DNA of 6,671 nucleotides, from positions 1 through 6,671 of the forward strand of contig SKWV01000087.1 of the NCBI GenBank assembly GCA_007128755.1. Direction: 5' to 3'. This DNA is from Trueperaceae bacterium (GTDB taxonomy: Bacteria > Deinococcota > Deinococci > Deinococcales > Trueperaceae). Below are positions 1-6,671 of the stretch, in pieces (within the stretch, counting starts at the first letter, position 1; each line of letters opens with the position of its first letter). The notes below the pieces were generated by a model that was not told the DNA's origin, searched no databases, and saw only the letters and a list, made by a program, of their open reading frames with translations. The position numbers and the translations under genes are program-made.

Positions 1-51
1 CTCGCGGGCCAGGTCAGCGTGCAGGCCCTCAACACGCTGCCCGTGCTCTGA
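1..51 (+). CDS. 3' end of an unidentified upstream gene (partial)
   Basis: The first reading frame is open from the window edge to a TGA at 49-51 and would encode 16 residues ending LNTLPVL. The tail is too short to assign to a family. It is proposed because it reads toward valS and stops before the candidate valS promoter, as a preceding plus-strand gene would. A 16-codon open stretch can occur by chance in DNA this GC-rich, so this is only a suggestion. No terminator with a U-tract is visible after the stop; a short hairpin CGCC/GGCG lies at 72-83. Confidence 0.35.
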   Translation, partial: LAGQVSVQALNTLPVL

Positions 52-85
52 CGGCGGTCTCGCCCTCGGTTCGCCACGCGGCGCC

Positions 86-115
86 TTGACGGGCGAGCGC
101 CGGCGTCCGTATCCT
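86..115 (+). promoter_or_regulatory. Candidate sigma70-type promoter of the valS leader
   Basis: A -35 element TTGACG (86-91, five of six consensus bases) is followed after 18 nt by a -10 element TATCCT (110-115, four of six). The expected start is near A122, one base before the 5' strand of T-box stem I. This agreement between promoter and RNA architecture supports both calls. The start site is inferred from spacing. Confidence 0.7.
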
Positions 116-122
116 CGACGCA

Positions 123-230
123 GCGGGAGGAGTACCCTCCGAACGGACCGACAGAGACGCCGGGCATGCTCGCGACGACGCGATGCGCGCTGAGAGCCGG
201 GCGCGGTCACAGGGGGAGAACGTCGCCCGC
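123..230 (+). promoter_or_regulatory. T-box stem I with GUC specifier loop
   Basis: Pairings found by eye are: base 123-127 GCGGG with 226-230 CCCGC; above the S-turn, 135-139 CCCTC with 212-216 GGGGG (one G-U pair); 146-150 GACCG with 204-208 CGGTC; distal 158-161 CGCC with 200-203 GGCG. The AG bulge ACAGAGA (151-157) and a distal-loop sequence GCTGAGAG (189-196) resemble the paired T-loop motifs that stack on the tRNA elbow in full-length T-boxes. The specifier GUC (222-224) is followed by a purine (G225), as in known T-boxes. An extra hairpin (164-186) is inserted in the distal loop. Confidence 0.85.
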
Positions 231-370
231 CGCGAGCACACCGGCCGGAGTCGCTCGCTTCGGGGCAGAAGCGCCGTTCCCGGCGTGCGTAGAGCCCCCG
301 GCCGCCCGGCAGGCACAGGGCGGGTCGCCCCGTAGCGCGACGCACGAGTGCTCCGCTCAGGCGGGGAAGC

Positions 371-404
371 GCGGTGGTACCGCGGGGCCTTCGGCCTCGT
401 CCGC
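371..404 (+). promoter_or_regulatory. T-box core / antisequestrator
   Basis: The stretch GCGGTGGTACCGCGG is a close match to the conserved T-box AGGGUGGNACCGCG. Helix A2 is 371-374 GCGG with 401-404 CCGC. The 7-nt bulge UGGUACC is 375-381. Helix A1 is 382-389 with 393-400, eight pairs including two G-U, closed by a UUC loop. UGGU (375-378) would pair with the free ACCA end of uncharged tRNA-Val and stabilise this fold. Confidence 0.92.
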
Positions 405-430
405 TCCCGACAGCACGCGCATGATCCCCT

Positions 431-446
431 CCGGGTCCACACCCGG
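431..446 (+). promoter_or_regulatory. Hairpin inside the sequestrator loop
   Basis: CCGGGT (431-436) and ACCCGG (441-446) form a perfect 6-bp stem with a CCAC loop. It lies between the two strands of the sequestrator helix and may help bring them together. Confidence 0.6.
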
Positions 447-455
447 TCGGGTGAG

Positions 456-480
456 GCGGCCGCGCCAGGCGCGGACCGCC
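456..480 (+). promoter_or_regulatory. Strong GC hairpin directly before the valS ribosome binding site
   Basis: GGCGG-CCGCGC (456-466) pairs with GCGCGG-A-CCGCC (470-480), eleven pairs with one bulged A and a CAG loop. The sequence after it is the Shine-Dalgarno region and start codon, with no run of T, so it does not look like an intrinsic terminator. It probably shortens the distance between the sequestrator strands. Confidence 0.65.
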
Positions 481-488
481 GAGAGGAG
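481..488 (+). promoter_or_regulatory. valS Shine-Dalgarno sequence
   Basis: GAGAGGAG (481-488) ends 5 nt before ATG 494. It decides the start: the next in-frame ATG at 509 has no purine-rich stretch before it. The GGAG portion is the part captured by the proposed sequestrator helix. Confidence 0.85.
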
Positions 489-493
489 CGACG

Positions 494-3163
<2,670 letters not shown>

Positions 3164-3173
3164 TCCGCCGGGC

Positions 3174-3773
3174 CTAGGGGGCGTCGGCCGCCGAGGGCGC
3201 GGCGTCCGGGTCGGCGGGGGCGGCCAGATCGAGGCCGTTGGTGACGTTCATCGCCGCCTCGAGGCCCGCCTCCAGCACGACCTCCACGGCGTCGGCGGCG
3301 GCCGCGACCACGCGCTGCAGCGTGCCCCGTTCGTCGTCGCCGAAGCGCGAGAGGACCCAGCGCTCCGTCGCCCACTCCGGCGGCGGCCGGCCGATGCCGA
3401 CGCGGATGCGCACGAACGCGGCGCCGATCCGGTCGATGGTGTCCTGGACGCCGCGCTGGCCGGCCGCGCTCCCTCCGCGCTTCACGCGGATGCGGCCCAG
3501 CGGCAGATCGAGGTCGTCGTGGACCACGATGACGTCCTCGGGCCGGATCCCGTAGCGCGCCATCGCCGCTTGGACGGCGAGGCCGGAGACGTTCATGAAC
3601 GTGGTCGGCTTGGCGAGGATGACGCCGTCGGCGCGGGCGACGCCGGCGTGACGCGTCTTCGCGAAGGTCGCTCCACGTCGCCGCGCGAGCTCGTCAAGCA
3701 CGAGGAACCCGGCGTTGTGCCGGGTTCCCGCGTACCGTGGCCCCGGGTTCCCGAGGCCGACGATCAGATGCAT
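3174..3773 (-). CDS. pth: Peptidyl-tRNA hydrolase
   Basis: This enzyme cleaves the ester bond of peptidyl-tRNAs that drop off the ribosome, freeing tRNA for reuse. It has 199 residues, close to the usual 185-200. It begins LIVGLGNPG with N9, followed by TRHNAGF carrying the catalytic H19 (His20 in E. coli), then FMNVSG with N61 and HDDLDLP with D86 (Asp93 in E. coli). The loop usually reading GGHNG is AGQRG (104-108) here, so the equivalents of E. coli His113 and Asn114 are Q106 and R107. The final 20 or so residues are an Ala-Pro-Asp-rich tail of low complexity. Start ATG 3773 follows rplY after 5 nt; a GAGGA Shine-Dalgarno sequence (3783-3787) lies in the end of rplY, so the two genes are co-transcribed and probably translationally coupled. 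Its stop is 10 nt from that of convergent valS. Confidence 0.97.
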   Translation of the reverse strand: MHLIVGLGNPGPRYAGTRHNAGFLVLDELARRRGATFAKTRHAGVARADGVILAKPTTFMNVSGLAVQAAMARYGIRPEDVIVVHDDLDLPLGRIRVKRGGSAAGQRGVQDTIDRIGAAFVRIRVGIGRPPPEWATERWVLSRFGDDERGTLQRVVAAAADAVEVVLEAGLEAAMNVTNGLDLAAPADPDAAPSAADAP

Positions 3774-3778
3774 GGCGG

Positions 3779-4420
3779 CTAGTCCTCGTCGGTCTCGGCT
3801 CCGTCGCCTTCGTCGTCGTCGGACTCGCCGATGACCTCGGGCTCGACGCCTTCGTCGACGGTCGGCTCTTCGTCCTCGGCCAGGACGCGCGGCGGCACCA
3901 CGGCAGCGATCGCGAGCTCGAGGTCGTCGAGCACCTCGGCCTCGGCCGGCAGGAGCGGCACGAGGTCGGACACGTGCAGCGAGTCGCCGATCGTGAGCTC
4001 GGTGATGTCGATCTCGAGACGGTCGGGGATCAGGCGCGGCAGGATGGAGATCGCGACCTCACGGCGCTGGACGTCGAGCTGGCCGCCGTCCTTGACGCCG
4101 ACGGGCGTGCCGACGAGCTCGATGGGCACGTTGACCGTGACCTTCTGCCCGGCGGTGACGGCGAAGAAGTCGACGTGCTGCGGGACGCGCCGGCGCTTGT
4201 GCATCTGCACGGCGCGCACGAGCACGGCGTGCACCTCGCCGTCGATCTCGAGGTCGATCAGGTGCGACGTGCCCTGGGCGCGGAACACGCGGTCGAACGC
4301 CCGCTCGTCCACCGAGATGGGAACGTTGAGGACCTTGTTGTAGACGATCGCCGGCAGACGGCCGGATCGGCGCATCTCACGGGGATCACCCGGTTCACGC
4401 GTGCGAGCTTCGAGCTTCAT
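3779..4420 (-). CDS. rplY: Large-subunit ribosomal protein L25 (CTC/TL5 type)
   Basis: L25 binds 5S rRNA in the 50S subunit; the long CTC/TL5 form has an added C-terminal beta domain and was named as a general stress protein in Bacillus. I give 213 residues starting at ATG 4420 (MKLEARTR), 4 nt after GGGAGG (4425-4430). The frame stays open upstream to a GTG at 4504, but that start has no Shine-Dalgarno sequence and lies in a structured leader. The 5S-binding domain (about 1-95) has LPAIVYNK (22-29) and HVDFFAV (82-88). The C-terminal domain (about 96-180) has a glycine-rich GTPVGVKDGGQLDV stretch (104-117). After R178 there is no basic residue: the tail 182-213 has 18 Asp/Glu in 32 positions, as often seen in long-form L25. 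It lies between prs and pth, a common bacterial gene order. Confidence 0.97.
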   Translation of the reverse strand: MKLEARTREPGDPREMRRSGRLPAIVYNKVLNVPISVDERAFDRVFRAQGTSHLIDLEIDGEVHAVLVRAVQMHKRRRVPQHVDFFAVTAGQKVTVNVPIELVGTPVGVKDGGQLDVQRREVAISILPRLIPDRLEIDITELTIGDSLHVSDLVPLLPAEAEVLDDLELAIAAVVPPRVLAEDEEPTVDEGVEPEVIGESDDDEGDGAETDED

Positions 4421-4424
4421 GAGG

Positions 4425-4430
4425 CCTCCC
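4425..4430 (-). promoter_or_regulatory. rplY Shine-Dalgarno sequence
   Basis: GGGAGG on the minus strand ends 4 nt before ATG 4420. It supports the shorter rplY start over the upstream in-frame GTG at 4504. Confidence 0.8.
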
Positions 4431-4437
4431 GGTCCAC

Positions 4438-4453
4438 GGGACCCGAAGGGCCC
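4438..4453 (-). promoter_or_regulatory. UUCG-loop hairpin in the rplY leader
   Basis: On the minus strand GGGCCC-UUCG-GGUCCC folds into a six-position stem with one C-U mismatch and a stable C(UUCG)G loop. It sits just upstream of the rplY Shine-Dalgarno sequence. No U-tract follows, so a terminator is unlikely. Confidence 0.5.
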
Positions 4454-4467
4454 GGCGGCAGTCGTGG

Positions 4468-4498
4468 GTCGACGCGCGTCTGGCGCGGTCGTGTCGAC
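4468..4498 (-). promoter_or_regulatory. Two-tier hairpin at the start of the rplY leader
   Basis: GTCGAC at both ends (4468-4473 and 4493-4498) pair with each other, and an inner CGCG/CGCG stem can form within. If transcription starts near 4500 this would be the very 5' end of the mRNA, where it could protect the RNA or serve in regulation. It could instead be read-through structure after prs; there is no T-run to make it a standard terminator. Confidence 0.45.
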
Positions 4499-4506
4499 AG
4501 CCACTC

Positions 4507-4536
4507 AAGATACAGGGTACAGGCACGAGCTGGCAA
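4507..4536 (-). promoter_or_regulatory. Candidate promoter for rplY-pth
   Basis: On the minus strand TTGCCA (4531-4536, five of six consensus bases) is followed after 18 nt by TATCTT (4507-4512, four of six). The predicted start is near 4500, leaving about 80 nt of leader before rplY. The local sequence is less GC-rich than its surroundings. rplY and pth could also be read from a promoter upstream of prs. Confidence 0.55.
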
Positions 4537-4550
4537 GCGCCTACAAGCGT

Positions 4551-5495
4551 TCAGGTGGTGAAGAGCGAGCTCACCGAGTCGTTGTGATGGACGTTGTGGA
4601 TCGCCTTCGCCAGGAGCGGGGCGACCGACAGCACCTCGACGTGGCCATGGACGCCGTGGAAGGGGATGGTATCCGTGACGTAGACGCGCGAGATGGACTC
4701 GTGCGTCAGTCGCTCCAGCGCCGGTGGCGTGAAGACGGCGTGCGTCGCCACGACGCGCACGTCGGGCACCGCGCCGAGGCGGAGCAGCGCGTCGATGCCG
4801 CGCCGCATCGTCCCGGCGGTCGAGATCATGTCGTCGATCATGATGGGCCGCAGCCCCTCGACGTCGCCGATCACGTTGGTGACGGTCGTCTCGGTCGGGC
4901 TCGTGCGGCGCTTGTAGAGCATCGCGAGCGGGAGGTTCAGGTAGTTGGCGAGCCGCCTCGCCTCGGTGGCGCGCCCGACGTCGGGGGAGACGACGACGCA
5001 CCCCTCGATGTCGACCGTCCTGAGGTGGCTGCCGAGGATGTCGAGGGCCGTGAGGTGGTCGACGGGCACGTCGAAGAACCCCTGGATCTGGCCCGCGTGG
5101 AGGTCGATCGTGATCACCCGGTCGACGCCGGCGGTCTCGAGCAGGTTGGCGACGAGCTTGGCGGTGATCGGTTCGCGCGCTTGCACCTTCTTGTCCTGTC
5201 GGGCGTACCCGAAATAGGGGATCACCGCGTTCACGCGCCACGCCGAGGCGCGCCTCAGGGCATCCACCAGCACGAGCAACTCCATGAGGTTGTGGTTGAC
5301 CGGGGCGCAGGTCGACTGGATCACGAAGCAGTCGGCGCCGCGGACGGACTCCTCGATCGTGGTGCGGGTCTCACCGTCGGGGAACTGCGAGATCGTGCCG
5401 CTCGCGAGCTTCGACCCCAGGTGGTGGGCCACCGAAGCCGCCAGATCGCGGGTCGCGCCGCCGCTGAACAACTTGACGTCCTCGCCCGTCCTCAC
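4551..5495 (-). CDS. prs: Ribose-phosphate pyrophosphokinase (PRPP synthetase)
   Basis: This enzyme transfers pyrophosphate from ATP to ribose 5-phosphate, making PRPP for purine, pyrimidine, NAD, histidine and tryptophan synthesis. From GTG 5495 it has 314 residues, the normal class I length. Visible motifs are KLFSGGA near the N-terminus, FPDGE (38-42), the catalytic loop YARQDKKVQAREP (97-109), DLHAGQIQGFF (131-141), SPDVGR (170-175) and the PRPP-binding loop IDDMISTAGT (220-229). The frame runs open to 5657 without a stop, but the extra residues resemble no PRPP synthetase, and GAGGG (5502-5506), 6 nt before GTG 5495, supports the shorter start. The GTG overlaps the stop of a short upstream ORF. 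Followed by rplY-pth and preceded by rny; in many bacteria glmU is the gene before prs. Confidence 0.98.
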   Translation of the reverse strand: MRTGEDVKLFSGGATRDLAASVAHHLGSKLASGTISQFPDGETRTTIEESVRGADCFVIQSTCAPVNHNLMELLVLVDALRRASAWRVNAVIPYFGYARQDKKVQAREPITAKLVANLLETAGVDRVITIDLHAGQIQGFFDVPVDHLTALDILGSHLRTVDIEGCVVVSPDVGRATEARRLANYLNLPLAMLYKRRTSPTETTVTNVIGDVEGLRPIMIDDMISTAGTMRRGIDALLRLGAVPDVRVVATHAVFTPPALERLTHESISRVYVTDTIPFHGVHGHVEVLSVAPLLAKAIHNVHHNDSVSSLFTT

Positions 5496-5530
5496 AGGTG
5501 TCCCTCGCGCCTCTCGACCGTCGTCGTCAT
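5492..5530 (-). CDS. Short upstream ORF overlapping the prs start (possible leader peptide)
   Basis: ATG 5530 opens a 12-codon frame, MTTTVERREGHL, that stops at TGA 5492-5494. The stop overlaps the prs start as GTGA, the usual sign of translational coupling. A Shine-Dalgarno-like GAGGTG ends 3 nt before the ATG, which is close but possible. The peptide has no run of one amino acid that would suggest classical attenuation. It may be chance; a 4-nt overlap together with a ribosome site makes it worth recording. Confidence 0.35.
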   Translation of the reverse strand: MTTTVERREGHL

Positions 5531-5600
5531 GGTCACCTCGGTGGTGGGCTCCGTCGCCTGACGGGCTCGCGGTGCGCGCCCAGGCGGCGCGGCCGCGGTG

Positions 5601-5606
5601 AGTGTA
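5601..5606 (-). promoter_or_regulatory. Weak candidate -10 element for prs
   Basis: TACACT on the minus strand matches four of six -10 consensus bases and lies about 105 nt before the prs start. I see no convincing -35 element at the right distance, so this is tentative; prs may be co-transcribed with rny. Confidence 0.2.
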
Positions 5607-5608
5607 CC

Positions 5609-5634
5609 CCACCGTGCCGGCGCCGGGGCGGTGG
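5609..5634 (-). promoter_or_regulatory. GC-rich hairpin between rny and prs
   Basis: CCACCG and CGGTGG (5609-5614 and 5629-5634) form a 6-bp stem enclosing a CCGG/CCGG inner palindrome. It lies 34 nt after the rny stop. No T-run follows, so it is at best a U-less terminator or an mRNA processing or stabilising structure in the rny-prs intergenic region (5496-5667). Confidence 0.4.
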
Positions 5635-5667
5635 CCATGGGCCGAGCACGGAACCACCCGGGAGGGC

Positions 5668-6671
5668 CTAGCGCGCGTACTCGACCGCGCGCGACTCGCG
5701 CACGACCGTCACCTGGACCTGACCGGGGTACTCCATGTCCTGCTCGATGCGGTTGGCGATGTCGCGGGCGAGCAGCACCGCCGAGGCGTCGTCGACCTTG
5801 TCGGGCTCGACGATGATGCGGATCTCCCGGCCGGCCTGGATGGCGTAGGACTTCTCGACGCCCGGGAAGCTCGTGGCGATCGCCTCGAGGCCCTCGAGCC
5901 GTTTGAGGTAGCTCTCGAGCGACTCGCGACGGGCGCCCGGCCGGGCGGCCGACACCGCGTCGGCGGCGTTCACCAGCACCGGGAAGAGCGACTCGGCGAG
6001 CTCGAGGTCGTGGTGGTGCGCGATGGCGTCGATCACCTCGCGCGGCTCCCCGAAGCGCCGGCCCAAGTTGCCGCCGATCTCCGTGTGCGTGCCCTCGATC
6101 TCGCGGTCGATCGACTTGCCGATGTCGTGCAGGAGCCCCGCGCGGCGCGCCAGCGCCTCGTCGAGGCCGAGCTCCGAGGCGATGATGCCCGTGAGGTGCG
6201 CCACCTGGACGGAGTGCGTGAGGATGTTCTGCCCGTAGCTCGTGCGGAAGTGCATGCGGCCGAGGAGCTGCACCAGGCCGGGCTTGAGCCCGACCACGTT
6301 CGCCTCGAGCGTCGCCTCCTCGCCCTTCTCCCGGATGTAGGTCTGCATCTCCTGCTGGGCCTTCTGGACGACCTCCTCGATCCGCGCCGGGTGGATGCGC
6401 CCGTCGGAGACGAGCTCGGAGAGTGCGAGCTTGGCGACCTCCCGCCGGATCGGGTTGAACGACGAGAGCAGCACGGCCTCGGGCGTGTCGTCGATGATCA
6501 GGTCGACGCCGGTGAGCGCCTCGAAGGCGCGGATGTTGCGGCCCTCCCGTCCGATGATGCGCCCCTTCATGGCCTCGCTCGGGATGGGGACGACGGAGAC
6601 GCTGATGGCGGCGCTGACCTCGGAGGCCGAGCGCTGGATCGCCTGCGCCACGATGGACTGGGCCTTGCGGC
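5668..6671 (-). CDS. rny: Ribonuclease Y, C-terminal two thirds (partial, 5' end outside window)
   Basis: RNase Y is a membrane-anchored endoribonuclease that starts mRNA decay in bacteria lacking or supplementing RNase E. The frame is open to the window edge, so the N-terminal membrane helix and most of the coiled coil are not seen; about 333 of an expected 500-odd residues are present. The KH domain has the GxxG motif in GRIIGREGRNI (codons near 6532-6564) followed by TGVDLIIDDTPEAV. The HD domain has HSVQVA, the metal-binding His-Asp of LLHDIGK (6124-6129) and the AHHHD segment. The end YPGQVQVTVVRESRAVEYAR matches the conserved RNase Y C-terminus. The in-frame GTG at 6651 is not the true start, because homologous sequence (KAQSIVAQAIQR) continues upstream of it. 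No frame disruption is seen. Confidence 0.97.
   Translation of the reverse strand, partial: RKAQSIVAQAIQRSASEVSAAISVSVVPIPSEAMKGRIIGREGRNIRAFEALTGVDLIIDDTPEAVLLSSFNPIRREVAKLALSELVSDGRIHPARIEEVVQKAQQEMQTYIREKGEEATLEANVVGLKPGLVQLLGRMHFRTSYGQNILTHSVQVAHLTGIIASELGLDEALARRAGLLHDIGKSIDREIEGTHTEIGGNLGRRFGEPREVIDAIAHHHDLELAESLFPVLVNAADAVSAARPGARRESLESYLKRLEGLEAIATSFPGVEKSYAIQAGREIRIIVEPDKVDDASAVLLARDIANRIEQDMEYPGQVQVTVVRESRAVEYAR

Noticed and set aside
206..208. Alternative specifier codon GTC at 206-208
   Set aside because: These bases are needed for the 146-150/204-208 helix, and only GTC at 222-224 lies in the right register after GAA of the S-turn. Both would read valine anyway.
371..383. Stand-alone inverted repeat GCGGT-GGT-ACCGC as an operator
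   Set aside because: The symmetry comes from the conserved T-box GGUGGUACC sequence itself and needs no protein-binding explanation.
456..480. Intrinsic transcription terminator of a classical attenuating T-box
   Set aside because: The stem is strong, but it is followed by the purine-rich Shine-Dalgarno region rather than a T-run; the sequestrator model explains the region better.
4421..4504. N-terminal extension of rplY starting at GTG 4504
   Set aside because: It has no Shine-Dalgarno sequence, its residues do not resemble L25, and it overlaps the leader hairpins. MKLEARTR at 4420 has a good ribosome site.
4401..5561. Plus-strand 386-codon frame opposite prs
   Set aside because: It is antisense to an intact PRPP synthetase. 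The composition (Asp, Arg, Val, His) is the mirror of high-GC codons and no domain is seen.
5496..5657. N-terminal extension of prs to ATG 5657
   Set aside because: The extra 54 residues are unlike any PRPP synthetase and would exceed the family length; GTG 5495 has a well-spaced GAGGG.

Overview
This window is a very GC-rich bacterial chromosome segment of translation and nucleotide-metabolism housekeeping genes. It has no mobile elements, CRISPR array, tRNA or rRNA. A high-GC actinobacterium outside the RNase E-dependent mainstream (for example a Thermoleophilia-like lineage) fits best. The reasons are the strong G/C third-position bias, a T-box that acts on translation (known mainly from Actinobacteria), a prs-rplY-pth block, and an RNase Y. 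This placement is inference.

Layout. Positions 1-51 probably hold the last codons of an unidentified plus-strand gene. A sigma70-type promoter (86-115) then starts a leader of about 370 nt that I read as a valine-specific T-box riboswitch. Stem I (123-230) carries the specifier codon GUC. The T-box core (371-404) has the seven-base bulge UGGUACC, whose UGGU matches the ACCA end of tRNA-Val. Downstream, a stretch overlapping the 3' half of that core is complementary to the Shine-Dalgarno sequence and start codon of valS. No U-tract terminator is visible, so the switch should control translation. It drives valS (494-3163, valyl-tRNA synthetase).

From 3174 to the right edge all genes lie on the minus strand, in transcription order rny (RNase Y, 5' end outside the window), prs (PRPP synthetase), rplY (ribosomal protein L25/CTC) and pth (peptidyl-tRNA hydrolase). 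valS and pth are convergent, with stop codons only 10 nt apart. rplY and pth are 5 nt apart and surely co-transcribed. A candidate promoter and a structured leader precede rplY. Between rny and prs lie a hairpin and a 12-codon upstream ORF whose stop overlaps the GTG start of prs.

Functional theme: charging of tRNA-Val (valS, controlled by uncharged tRNA-Val), recycling of peptidyl-tRNA (pth), the 5S rRNA-binding ribosomal protein (rplY), PRPP supply for nucleotides, His and Trp (prs), and mRNA turnover (rny). The most informative non-coding object is the valS leader. Less certain observations are the prs upstream ORF and the substituted active-site loop of Pth.
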